A stretch of DNA of 64,000 bases from G965218495 sp965262785. Its GTDB lineage: Bacteria > Bacteroidota > Rhodothermia > Rhodothermales > Bin80. The notes under the pieces are model-generated. The model searched no databases and was not told the origin of the DNA. It saw only the letters and a list, made by a program, of their open reading frames with translations. The position numbers and the translations under genes were made by a program. This document shows positions 7,695 through 16,380 of this stretch, piece by piece. The first letter of the stretch is position 1, and every line of letters begins with the position of its first letter. The DNA is taken from contig OZ253559.1 in the NCBI GenBank assembly GCA_965262785.1, forward strand, positions 4,092,001 through 4,156,000, in the 5' to 3' direction.

Positions 7695-9268
7695 GAATCC
7701 GCACCACCCAAACCAGTGAACTGGGCTGTCAGTTGCTGTCGCAGCATTCTTGCTCCATTGTCATTGTATCGGCCACAATGCAAGGCCAGTGCGTCCCTGG
7801 CCCGGCCGAATTCGTCGGTTCTAGCGTAAGCAAAGATTAGGTTCTCCAACTCGCCGCGGGACATCGCGTCGAGATCCAACTCTTGAAGCGTATCGATGAT
7901 GACCGGCCACCGCTCGAGAACGGACAGCATTTCAACGTAGCGTTCCCTCAACGCGGACATGCCTACGAATGTGCTAAGAAATTCAGCAGCTGCGGCGGGT
8001 CCCACTGCCTCCTCGAGTCTGTCGCTCTCGACGAGCGCGGCTCCTATCTGTTCGTCATCAGTCGGACACAGCGTTTCGATGACAACTCTGTCGAAATCCT
8101 GAAGGAGCTTATCGACGCTCGTCGAATCCAGTCGGGTTCGGTAGTCGTCAGCGAGTCTCGACAAGCCCCTCGCCGCAGTCTCCAGGTCCCCAGTGGCTAG
8201 AAGCTGTTCTCGAAGGTCAAGCGACGAGGTTAGAAGTTGAGCAACCTCGGGGTCAAGGACGCAAAGTCTGCTTAGGTCCATGGGAATCGCCGCACGACCG
8301 CGCTCGATCCGGGGACCGTGCGAGTAAAGATCGAACGCGACCCCGACCAACCACGGGCCTCCGACACAAGAGCGCACCTTCAATATCAGCTCTCTTGGTA
8401 GATGCTCATGTCTCCCCTCTACGACGGGAGAATCCAATCCACAAGCGGCTTGGAAACCACTCCAAGAAAGGAGGTTTTTTAACAGGCCGAGAGCATTGCG
8501 AACGCTGTAACGTCGCCAAGCTCCCTCCTGATTGTCGAGAGTCTTCTTGGCCTTATCCGCACGATCAGAGATGCCTCGTGCAACCAACCACGGCACAGGA
8601 TGGACCCGCTTCGTGGCTGCGAAGGTCACTCCTGCGGCCTCCATGTCGATTGCGAGGAATTTGCGATTGATGCGCTTCAATTCATCGACAAAAGCGCTCG
8701 ACGCAGCAACAATATTGCCCGAAGCGATAGGACCGATGTGCAGGGTAGCCGGCAGCGAACAAACACTGTCCCTGCTCGGAACCGTCAGCTCTTCAAAATC
8801 CTTTTCGACCTGTGTCTGCCACCTTCGGAAGCCATCGGGACACGCATACTCAAAGTGTTTGACAGCTTCCCCGATCGCGAACTTCTGTGACCAGTGCCGC
8901 CCCGAGTAGTGGATTTCGTAACCGTCCTCTGTTGACTGTGCTTTGGAGCTAGCTTGGAACTCATTGACCTCGCCTGCGATTACGACGTCTCCCACCTCGA
9001 CGCAATCGTCGAGTGCCCCCGCCAAGCCAAGGAGCACGAGAATCTTGACATCCGCAAAGCCCAGTAGATGGGTTGCAGCATACAGCGCAGGTAGAGTTCC
9101 CATTTCTCCCGCTAGACAGCACACTGCCGACGCTGATGATAGCTCCAGCCGATAGAGATAGCTGCCCTCGTACGGGATCGGCTCCAATTGCTCAGAGAGC
9201 TCAGCGACGTAATCAAACTCCTCACGCAAGGCGATTACGACACCAACGTCGAAATGTTGCTTAGGCAT
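7691..9268 (-). CDS. nucleoside-phosphorylase-like protein with helical C-terminus, candidate effector
   Basis: A 525-aa protein. Residues about 5-265 form a PNP/UDP-phosphorylase (MTAN-like) domain: VGVVIALREEFDYV at the start, a glycine-rich VLLGLAGALDD strand, the conserved AIDMEAAGV substrate-binding motif, and ARGISDRAD with the catalytic-type Asp. Residues about 290-520 are helical and TPR-like (LENLIFAYARTDEFGRARDAL). Related domains act as nucleosidases; some defence systems (for example Detocs) use such a domain to destroy ATP. It is first in a two-gene operon with the Hsp90-like ATPase. Function as an immune effector is inference. The metabolic alternative is less likely given the extra domain and neighbours. 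Confidence 0.75.
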   Translation of the reverse strand: MPKQHFDVGVVIALREEFDYVAELSEQLEPIPYEGSYLYRLELSSASAVCCLAGEMGTLPALYAATHLLGFADVKILVLLGLAGALDDCVEVGDVVIAGEVNEFQASSKAQSTEDGYEIHYSGRHWSQKFAIGEAVKHFEYACPDGFRRWQTQVEKDFEELTVPSRDSVCSLPATLHIGPIASGNIVAASSAFVDELKRINRKFLAIDMEAAGVTFAATKRVHPVPWLVARGISDRADKAKKTLDNQEGAWRRYSVRNALGLLKNLLSWSGFQAACGLDSPVVEGRHEHLPRELILKVRSCVGGPWLVGVAFDLYSHGPRIERGRAAIPMDLSRLCVLDPEVAQLLTSSLDLREQLLATGDLETAARGLSRLADDYRTRLDSTSVDKLLQDFDRVVIETLCPTDDEQIGAALVESDRLEEAVGPAAAAEFLSTFVGMSALRERYVEMLSVLERWPVIIDTLQELDLDAMSRGELENLIFAYARTDEFGRARDALALHCGRYNDNGARMLRQQLTAQFTGLGGADS

Positions 9269-9479
9269 TGTCTGGAGCTACCCCGATCCGATGGACAGCT
9301 GATCGCCATCGGCACCAGTACTTAGGTGGTCGACAGGCGGTTGAAGTAAGGTCTTTTCCAGACCCGGAAATATGGCGTACCCTCGGAGCGTATTTGTGGG
9401 CCTCTGGCGTGCCGAGTAGGAAAGCCTTGTCGGTCCGATCGTACCGATCACCGTTCCTAATGTTTTATCGTGAGCCCTT

Positions 9480-10560
9480 CGGTCGTGTCCGACACCCGAC
9501 CACAAAAGGCGTGCGAGGATGCTGTGGATGTCGCCAGGTGCCATCGAGACGCCACAAGCCCAGTGTCCGAACCCGCCATGCTGACTGACGGCGGCAACCC
9601 ATTCGGTGAGGAACATACGCTTGGTCCGGTCGCGGTCTGTGTCTTGGCCCTTGGTCTCCAGCCCCAGCATGTCACCCGAAGTAAGGCGGATGAGGGAGTC
9701 GGGTCGGCATTTCCGCACCACGCCCCGATGGACATAGAACACTTCGAAGCCGAGATGGTCGTTCTTTACCAATGCGTCTACTTCGGATGCGTGGTCGAGC
9801 GTGAAGGCGTCCGAGGCCTCCCGCGTACCGTCAGAGACGCAGAAGTTGATGTGGCTGCGCGCCGTGGGCGCGCACGGCCTGCCCGTAAACCACGTGCGCT
9901 TGTCGCCGGTGGCGCGGATCGGCTGATCCCGGTCGAAGACCGGCTCCAGCCTCTTCGTGTTTTCGTGGCGGATCGCTTCCCAGATGTGCTGCACCACCCT
10001 GATCATGTTGAGCATGATGAGGAGACGGCGCTGAACAGACCGGGGGCAATGGCGATTCTGTCGGAACGGATGAACAGTTCGGCCAACTGTGCGGTTTGGG
10101 CAACATCGAGTTCCAAGGGCCTTACTCGGTCCCAATCGAGCGATAGGCGTGATTGATGCGCACGACATTCGGCCATGAAATCTCGAACCGCTCCTGCCTG
10201 TCCATCACCGGCTCGATGGCGGTCTTCGGCTTCGCCGGCGATGGCAGGCTGTTCTCCCACCCCTTGTGGGGCAGGAACGTGAAGGGCACCCCGAAGACGT
10301 TGACGTATTCCGGCTCGAACAAACCCGTTGCCGGGTTCACGTCGTACGATGTGCGACGCAGGCCGCTCACGTAACCGCGCAGCGAACGCGTCTGCCGTAT
10401 ATAACTCCGGCGAGTGCGCATCAAACAAGACGTACTGCTCGGTGGACCCCGGTATCCGGATATCGGTGATCGTATACGTTTTACCACCTGAACTTCGAAG
10501 TAGTTGGTCTCGGGGGTGGGCCCATTCATCAACAGCGGTCAAGGTAGCGCGCCCTTGCGG
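9480..10560 (-). pseudogene. 3' remnant of a type III-like (BPTD_3080-type) restriction endonuclease
   Basis: Reading the minus strand downward, recognisable pieces lie in three successive frames: DVNPATGLFEPEYVNVFGV and ISWPNVVRI (about 10,400-10,140), then RLSLDWDRVRPLELD (about 10,140-10,080), then the long nuclease frame with FYVHRGVVRKCRPDSLIRL and LGLETKGQDTDRDRTKR (about 9,900-9,560). The PD...ExK pattern (RPDSLI, ETKG) is the nuclease core of large helicase-nuclease restriction subunits. At least two frameshifts and loss of the helicase half make it inactive. The order of pieces is my reconstruction from family memory. Confidence 0.6.
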
Positions 10561-10639
10561 CCATGGAAATACCTCGCTGGGCCCCGGTTCTGGATTACTA
10601 TAGGGATCATGGCTGGTCCGCATTACCTCTCTGCAGTAC

Positions 10640-10925
10640 CAGCGACACGCACCCGCGCAGGACAGACGCCAGCGCTGCCCGTTCCGCACGGTCAATGGTG
10701 AGGCCATACTTTTTGCCGACGGCGATGACTCGACCCACGAACCAGCAGCGGTTCCGCTCTGGCAGCCATTCCGCGGCATCGTAATGCTTCTTTCTGTCAC
10801 GATTCACTGCAGCACGGGCCATACACGCCGCCCAGACTGGCGATGATCCGGTCCTCCACACTCTGGCTGTACTGGTTGTCGTCCCTGTTGTAGGGCGTGT
10901 ATCGGTGCTCAAGCGCGACGCGCAT
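10640..10925 (-). pseudogene. HNH nuclease (GmrSD-C/DUF1524-like) remnant
   Basis: One minus-strand frame encodes LEHRYTPYNRDD and QSVEDRIIASLGGVYGP. The next frame encodes DAAEWLPERNRCWFVGR and KYGLTIDRAERAAL. These are the front and back of a small HNH endonuclease family with the catalytic middle deleted between them near 10,800. It adjoins the restriction-enzyme remnant, adding to a series of dead nucleases. Confidence 0.55.
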
Positions 10926-11050
10926 GATCCTTGCATTGCTGGCCATTCTGCACGCCCCGCCGATCTGTCGGCGTTTCTTCAGTGAAGTGCTTACCAGCGG
11001 CTTCCTGTGTTGCCATGTTAGCGCTGTTTGATAGTGGGTATTCATAGGAT

Positions 11051-11179
11051 TTACCGCGCCAGCACCATGCGGCGCGTGGCCGACCCTTCCGGGGCCGTCA
11101 GGCGGTAGAGATACACCCCGCTCGCCCACCCCTCGGCCTCCACCCGGGCCTGGTGCGTGCCGGCGGCCGCGACGTTCCT
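11051..11179 (-). pseudogene. fragment of a T9SS type-A sorting domain
   Basis: The last 42 residues of a minus-strand frame read as the end of a Por-secretion C-terminal sorting domain (GTHQARVEAEGWASGVYLYR, then TRRMVLAR at the stop). Such tails target proteins through the type IX system, whose SprA gene lies at the right edge of this window. The protein body is missing. It lies about 20 bp from the Sel1 gene stop. Confidence 0.55.
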
Positions 11180-11199
11180 GGGCGCTGATGCCCCCACAC

Positions 11200-11787
11200 T
11201 CACCGCCCGTCTACGCCGGATGGTGTCATATCCCTGGGTACCTGCATCTCCGTCAGCGCCTGTACCGCTTTCTGGTTGCCCTTCTCGGCCGCGCGAGTAT
11301 ACCACTCGCGGGCGAGTGACGTGCTCCGCAGCACGGTCGCGCCTTCCCTGTACAGCACGCCCAGCATATACATTGACCAGTCATGCCCCTGCTTCGCGGC
11401 CATCTTGTACCACCCGACGGCCCGCCTGACATCTTTGGGCATACCGAGACCCTGCGCGAGCGCCTGTCCCATCTGATATTGGGCCTTGGCATGGCCCTGT
11501 CCGGCGGCCAGGGCGAACCACTTTCCGGCCTCCGCACTGTCCGCCACTACCCCTTTGCCGCGCTTGTACGCGACGCCCAGCTGAAACTGGGCCTCGACAT
11601 GGTTCCCCAGCGCGGCGTTATAGTACAGTGTGGCCGCCTTCTCAAGGTCGCGCGTGATGCCTGGCGCGCCCCTCCGATGCAGTGTGCCTAGCTTGTACTG
11701 GGCCTCCGGGTCGCCGGCGCGGGCCTGTGCCTGCAGCTGCCGACGTGTCGTGTCGTGTCCATGGCTCTGTATGGGGTGGTGAATCAC
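11200..11787 (-). CDS. Sel1-repeat (TPR-like) protein
   Basis: At least four Sel1 repeats are visible (AQYKLGTLHRRG, AQFQLGVAYKRGKG, AQYQMGQALAQGLG, SMYMLGVLYREG), each closing with an A-x-x-W-F/Y-x-x-A-A helix. Sel1 proteins are scaffolds for protein contacts, often secreted or in signalling and defence loci. The frame is open far upstream; I chose GTG 11,787. An ATG at about 11,760 aligns with the start of the collapsed copy at 2876 but is out of frame, so a small frameshift may have damaged the original start. No signal peptide is apparent. Confidence 0.6.
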   Translation of the reverse strand: MIHHPIQSHGHDTTRRQLQAQARAGDPEAQYKLGTLHRRGAPGITRDLEKAATLYYNAALGNHVEAQFQLGVAYKRGKGVVADSAEAGKWFALAAGQGHAKAQYQMGQALAQGLGMPKDVRRAVGWYKMAAKQGHDWSMYMLGVLYREGATVLRSTSLAREWYTRAAEKGNQKAVQALTEMQVPRDMTPSGVDGR

Positions 11788-11924
11788 TACCCCATGATAA
11801 GCCTGCGCGGATGCGAGATGCTGTCGGGGGGCTGCCCTGCGACCCACCGCGGCCGGGTCGGTCGGGCAATCGCTGCTGCCTGTGCCGTACTTTACCGGCC
11901 ACCACCAGGCCCGTACACCACGCC

Positions 11925-13263
11925 ATGTCCGACGAGCAGAAGAGCGCTGGGCACGATTCCCTGCGCACGGAGCTGAAGCTATTCCACGCGCTGCTGACAC
12001 AGCGGGAGGATATGCAGGCATGCACCTACCCCGTTGCTATTGCACGCGACGCACTCGCCGAGCAGGAGTTGCTGTACGCTGGCGCGCGTCATGCATTACC
12101 CCGAGCTCGAGTGGCGGAGGATTAGCGCGGTTTTCGAGTCGGGACGACGCACGGAGGCATCACGGTAGCCCCCGGGTTTCCCCGGGGGCCCCGCACAGAT
12201 CCGGACGTGCGCGTTAACGCATCCGGCTCCTCCCTTGGGTCGCGCCGTCGCGCATGACGTTAGCAGGTCGGCAAATCGACCCGCAGCCGTAACCGATCCG
12301 TCCCCTGTGACACGCAGTATCCGACGCTGTGTCCGGTACGTGTGAAACTTCACGATTTCCCCTTGAGTGCGACGCTTCGCTCCACTGACTCCGCCACGAG
12401 GGCACCCCCGCTTTGTTCGCCGGCTTCATAGCTTGTATCGCCGCATCTGACTTCTCTCCACCGTACGTCCTCCGATCAGCATTTAGCCTACGCTTTGGCG
12501 ACCTTCCCCAAAGGGATAGGTAGTGGAGAGACCTCCCAGGTCCCGACAGGATATTTGCGTGCGTCCATGGGGTCTCGGACACCGTGGGCCTGTCCGCCCT
12601 CTCACCATAGCGAGGACGTACATGTTGCCTTCGACATAGAGGAAAACCTCGGCGACCCAGATAATGTCTCTTTCGGTGCTCAATGTCCCTGGCCACACGT
12701 ACCGCTACCGACGCTTCGCGCCCACCCTCACGGATGGCCACGCACGGCTCGCGGAGATATGTACCTGGTTTAAGCTTCATAACACGGGACTTTCACCCGC
12801 TATATCCTGCCAGTTAGCCTGGCGCACCCTCCGGATCCTTCGGGACCGCCTGCGCGGGGCAGGCTGGCGTTACGCCAGAAAGACAGACCGCGAGGATCTT
12901 ATAAGTCACGCGTGGGAGACCGCGATGCGCTGGCACCTCCAGGCCCTCAGCCTGCCGGCCACGGCGGACCTGGACACACTGGATGAGGCCTGCCGGACGG
13001 CCGATACCCAGCTGCGTGGCCGGCAGGAAAAGCTCGGTCGGAACCTGCTGGCCCTCCGCCTGACCGGTGGCCAGCCTGCCGGGGAGCGCGACCCGCTTGC
13101 CGCACCATTACTGGAGCACGCGGTGCACCTCGATGCGCGGCTGCGCCACGTCCCACCCAGTATGCGGCGGGCGCTTGTGGCCGACCTGCCAGCTGGGCTC
13201 CTGCCCAAGCTCGTCCAGGCACGCGAACTTGAGCGCGACCGCGAGCTGGAGCCCGCGCGGTGA
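11925..13263 (+). pseudogene. broken paralogue of the 13.3-kb unknown gene, split by an antisense group II intron
   Basis: Three pieces align in order with the intact protein at 13,298-14,023. The 5' piece (ATG 11,925: LRTELKLFHALL) matches LSAEINALHDLV. The next, in another frame near 12,080-12,158, reads ARVMHYPELEWRRI and matches LERVMRRPSYEWRRI. After the 669-bp intron the frame resumes with LRILRDRL and WRYARKTDRED and ends like the paralogue (LLEHAVHL against VLEHAESL). Removing 12,159-12,827 rejoins TEA|LRILRD without a break. So the gene carries a frameshift around 12,060-12,090 and an insertion. Function is unknown. Confidence 0.7.
12159..12827 (-). mobile_element. ORF-less group II intron D' (669 nt)
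   Basis: On the minus strand the element begins GTGCGCC at 12,827 and ends CTACCGTGAT at 12,159. A domain V hairpin lies at about 12,198-12,229 (GAGCCGGATGCG...CGTCCGGATC) followed by a domain VI hairpin. It is collinear, base count for base count (471 + 198), with the two outer pieces of intron D at 40-47 kb. It has no reverse transcriptase and would need a maturase in trans. It is antisense to the gene it interrupts, so RNA splicing cannot rescue that gene. Confidence 0.8.
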
Positions 13264-13297
13264 CCTTATTGGGCGTATTTCAGACCGTACGGGGTAT

Positions 13298-14023
13298 ATG
13301 ACCGCGACCATGTTCGACGCAATTCCTCTGGCCGCAGTAAGACTGAGTGCCGAGATAAACGCACTCCATGACCTGGTGGGGCTCCAAGAGACGATGGTCC
13401 TGCGTACGCACATGGCGAGCATCGTGGGCGAGGAGCTGCGGGCGTGGGACAGGGCCGCAGCGGACGCCCGTAGCGGCGGCGCCGTCTTCAGGGGGGCGCT
13501 GGAACGGGTGATGCGGCGGCCATCGTACGAATGGCGACGCATCGCGGCCCGCTTCACCACGGATGGGGAGAGGGTGGGTATGGCCTTCGTGGAGGAGCGG
13601 CTGGAGGGTGACGACTGTCGTTACGCCAGGACGGGTGCCAGCCCTGGCGTCGTCGGTCACGCCTTCGCGGCCGCAAGCCGCTGGCGCGCGCTCGTACGGG
13701 CCCTCCCTTCGGAGGACGACGTGGAGCGGAAAGAGAGCGTCCACCACGCCCTGTGTGACCAGGTGGCACAGGTACTCGCGGACATCCGCGACCACCCCCT
13801 GACCGAGAAGCTGCTGGGGCCTGTGGCCGAGCGGACAGAAGGGGGTGCGGACCCGCTACCGGCAGAGGTGCTGGAGCACGCCGAGTCGCTCAGCATATGG
13901 CTCGATCGCCTCCTGCCCGCGGAGCGGCAGGCTGTGGTCGACGCTGCTCCCCCCACTACACTGGCCAGGCTCTACCACGCGCGCCAGGTTCTGCTGGCGA
14001 TGGACGAGCGGCTAGGACGCTGA
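13298..14023 (+). CDS. unknown helical protein, intact member of a tandem pair
   Basis: A 241-aa, Arg/Ala-rich, largely helical protein with no domain I recognise. The middle (YEWRRIAARF, then CRYARTG) and the C-terminus (VLEHAESLSIWLDRLLP, LYHARQVLL) align with the broken gene just upstream, so this is a tandem duplication. Start ATG 13,298 lies 34 bp after the end of the upstream gene; ATG 13,310 is an alternative. No membrane segment or signal peptide is seen. The paralogue contains a stretch faintly like region 2 of a sigma factor, which is too weak to use. Confidence 0.65.
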   Translation: MTATMFDAIPLAAVRLSAEINALHDLVGLQETMVLRTHMASIVGEELRAWDRAAADARSGGAVFRGALERVMRRPSYEWRRIAARFTTDGERVGMAFVEERLEGDDCRYARTGASPGVVGHAFAAASRWRALVRALPSEDDVERKESVHHALCDQVAQVLADIRDHPLTEKLLGPVAERTEGGADPLPAEVLEHAESLSIWLDRLLPAERQAVVDAAPPTTLARLYHARQVLLAMDERLGR

Positions 14024-14188
14024 CCGGGGGCGGTGACCATGGATGTATCCACCACGCAGGCCTTAACATCCTTCGAGGTCCTCAGAATCGCCGCAAATGG
14101 TGTCCGATCGGGTATTTACCCGACTTAGGCCGATTCTCGCGCCCATTTCGGCCCGTTGAAGGCTAAAATGGTGGGCCATATCGGGCAT

Positions 14189-14815
14189 TTACGCCAGAAC
14201 CTCGAAATCCTCAAGGCGGCAGGCCGTGGACCCGACGGGGCGGAGATGCCTGGACATGGCGTTGTCGCCGAGCTTCCACCGCAGCTCGAAGAGAAAGCGC
14301 GGGATGCTTTCCGCTATTCCGAGCTTCGTCTTTATCTCCGTGAGCGGCACTGCGCGGCCGTGACGATGGGCGAGATACTGTAGCATCCCGCTCTCCTCGG
14401 CTGACAGCTGGATCGATGCGGCGTCCGCACCTGTGGCTGCGTGGGTGCCGAAGTCGATCGACAGGGCGCCCAGGCGGATGCGGGTAGCCTTTGCCGGCTC
14501 GCGCCTGCGCTCGTAACGCAGGCCGCGCACCATGGAGAGCAGTTTCGCGCCGCGTAGCGGCTTGCTGATGGCACCGCGAGGCGGGGCCTGCTGCCCGTTT
14601 TCTCCGGGGGCGGGGTACAACCAGGACGAGGGCGAGGTCGAGACCCTGCGCCTTTGTCCGGCGCACGGGGCGGGGTCAAGAAGACGTTCATACGCCTCCT
14701 GTCCGTCGTGACACACGGTGACATCATACCCGGCGTTCTTGAGGTGCCCGGCGGTCAGCGCCGCATCAAACCACAGGCGGTCCGCCACTAAGGCGGCGCG
14801 TCGTTTTCTGATCAT
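14189..14815 (-). pseudogene. response-regulator-like gene with a frameshifted receiver
   Basis: From ATG 14,815 the frame starts like a receiver (AALVADRLWFDAALTAGHL, AGYDVTVCHDGQEAYERLL) and later has a K-type loop (RGAISKPLRGAKLL). The strand carrying the phospho-acceptor region (LDLALVLVVP) lies in another frame. The C-terminal ~90 residues resemble a winged-helix output domain (LSAEESGMLQYLAHRHG). Two compensating frame changes, or decay, explain this. A short degenerate duplicate of the gene's tail lies at about 14,060-14,100. Confidence 0.4.
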
Positions 14816-15021
14816 GGTGGTGGTGGGTGGGGTGGAGCCGTAAGTGAGTGATCGGCGCAAGCCACAATATAGGCACGGGCGCGGCGGTGGCGGGGGTGGC
14901 GGCCTGCATACGGCCGTACTGCGGCGTTACGGGCAGTTGCGGGGCGCGATCGCGCCTCAGCTGATGCCCGGAGCGGTGCCTGGCTCTCCGGAGTTGCGCT
15001 TCGTTCTGTCCATGCGCGCCT

Positions 15022-15310
15022 TCACTCCGGGCTGTAGGGGCCAAGAAAGCGGTTGCCGTCTAAATGGATGAGGTGCGTCGGTGCATCAGCGCACCACACC
15101 TCTGTTTCCCAGGAGATCGCGCTCAGATGCCTGGCCATCGTTCTGCTGTCCGGGAAGGCGGTGACACACACGATACCCGGGTCGGCATTTGCGAACACAA
15201 CGGCCACCCCGTTGCGCCGCTTGGCGTCAACGGGACCATGGGACGTAACGCTCTCGATGAGGAGCAGTCAGCTCTTTTGCCGAAGTGCAGGACTACGGCC
15301 GACCACGAGT
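15022..15310 (-). pseudogene. duplicated tail of the BsuBI/PstI-type restriction gene
   Basis: The minus strand encodes SRTMARHLSAISWETEVWCA and HLIHLDGNRFLGPY, almost the same as the end of the gene at 17,585. Nucleotide similarity runs over roughly 260 bp, with a small deletion near 15,275 that breaks the frame. It lies in the same orientation as the full gene, so the two copies are direct repeats around the RelA/DUF262 pair. Confidence 0.8.
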
Positions 15311-15404
15311 CACATTCACCGATCTTTGAGTGCCTCACACCAGTACCCGCCAACTCAGCGCAAACCAGAGGACTAAGCACGACAAGCTCCTAGACTTCAC
15401 GGAT

Positions 15405-16376
15405 TCAATTGACAAATAAAGCATTCCTAAAGGTGGCGGGATCACAAGTCTGGGGAAGCACAATCTCTGACGGAATCAGCACCTTCGCCGAAACGCTCTC
15501 GTCTGTTAGAAGTCGCTGCATCCGGTCTTGCTCGGCTGTGAAGAGATACTGTACCACTGTTCCGTACGGAGACAAATTCGCCATTTGATATCCGCCTCGA
15601 CGTGCCTTATCGTCTCTGATGATGTTCTCCAGGTGGGAAATATCAAGATTGAGCAGCGTGAGCAAAGTGATAATATTTTCCGCTAATCGACGCACATCGT
15701 GAGGCAATTCGTCCTGGCTCCATTGGGACTTCAGCAGGTCAATTCCGGCCTTGATCCTCTTGGTTCGCAGATCCTCTTTCGCAAGGACGCTGGACTCAGC
15801 AAGCATATTGGCTTCCTGAATGGACAATTCAGCGTGCTCGAGCATCGCCTTGAGTTGGAACGCAATTCGCTGCTTGCCCCAATCCACCTCATTACTCTTG
15901 TACACAAGATCGTGGGTCGCTATCGCCCAGGCATGCTGAAGAAACGTCTTGATTTGTACTTCGAAAACGATTCCAGACAAATCCGTAGGCGGCATAGTGT
16001 AATCGTCGCGAACAGTGACATACAGACGCAAATCGTCGAACGGAAACGCATCGGGTGCCTTGTCGGTGGATTTCTTTGCCTTCGGCCTGCGCCTACTCAA
16101 CGTGAAGTTATCGCAAATCAGTTTTTCCGCCTGGTTCAGTTCAGATGCATTCGCAACAACGATCGTGCAGGCAAAGAAGTCCTCAAGGGCCGCTGGTTGT
16201 TTGAATCGACCCGTTTCGATCTTGAGAGCAAAGCTGACCGACTCCTTAACGCGGCTTTCGTAGTGCCACCGCCGGCGCTTAAGGCCCAGGATTCGCTTGT
16301 CGACCTTTTCTTTTAGCCGCTTGTTCTTGTCCTTCTGGTCTTCGTAGATGCGGCTGATTGAACGCGCGATCTTCAT
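15405..16376 (-). CDS. RelA/SpoT-type nucleotidyltransferase-domain protein
   Basis: A 323-aa protein with a ppGpp-synthetase-like domain in residues about 35-190: YESRVKESVSFALK (G-loop region), LEDFFACTIVVANAS (the D-x-x-A strand) and the hallmark VFEVQIKTFLQHAWAIATHD. There is no HD hydrolase domain, as in small alarmone synthetases and toxic RelA-like effectors (toxSAS). The usual Arg of the DxxxxR motif is Thr here, so the product may not be ppGpp. The C-terminal 130 residues are helical and unassigned. It starts 4 bp after the upstream DUF262 gene ends, forming a tight two-gene operon. I infer an effector role. Confidence 0.75.
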   Translation of the reverse strand: MKIARSISRIYEDQKDKNKRLKEKVDKRILGLKRRRWHYESRVKESVSFALKIETGRFKQPAALEDFFACTIVVANASELNQAEKLICDNFTLSRRRPKAKKSTDKAPDAFPFDDLRLYVTVRDDYTMPPTDLSGIVFEVQIKTFLQHAWAIATHDLVYKSNEVDWGKQRIAFQLKAMLEHAELSIQEANMLAESSVLAKEDLRTKRIKAGIDLLKSQWSQDELPHDVRRLAENIITLLTLLNLDISHLENIIRDDKARRGGYQMANLSPYGTVVQYLFTAEQDRMQRLLTDESVSAKVLIPSEIVLPQTCDPATFRNALFVN

Positions 16377-16380
16377 TCTT

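Noticed and set aside
10003..10800. 265-codon minus-strand frame as an intact gene
   Set aside because: Restriction-enzyme similarity switches frames inside it, so it is part of a frameshifted remnant.
12845..12930. Sigma-factor region 2-like text (RYARKTDREDLISHAW)
   Set aside because: The intact paralogue does not share it and no region 4 follows, so the resemblance is probably chance.
12664..13263. 199-codon plus-strand frame taken as one gene
   Set aside because: Its first 54 codons are antisense group II intron sequence. The true coding part starts after 12,827 and continues a frame from upstream of the intron.
14844..15071. Plus-strand glycine-rich small frame
   Set aside because: Low-complexity GGG repeats upstream of the response-regulator-like gene; no ribosome site or family.
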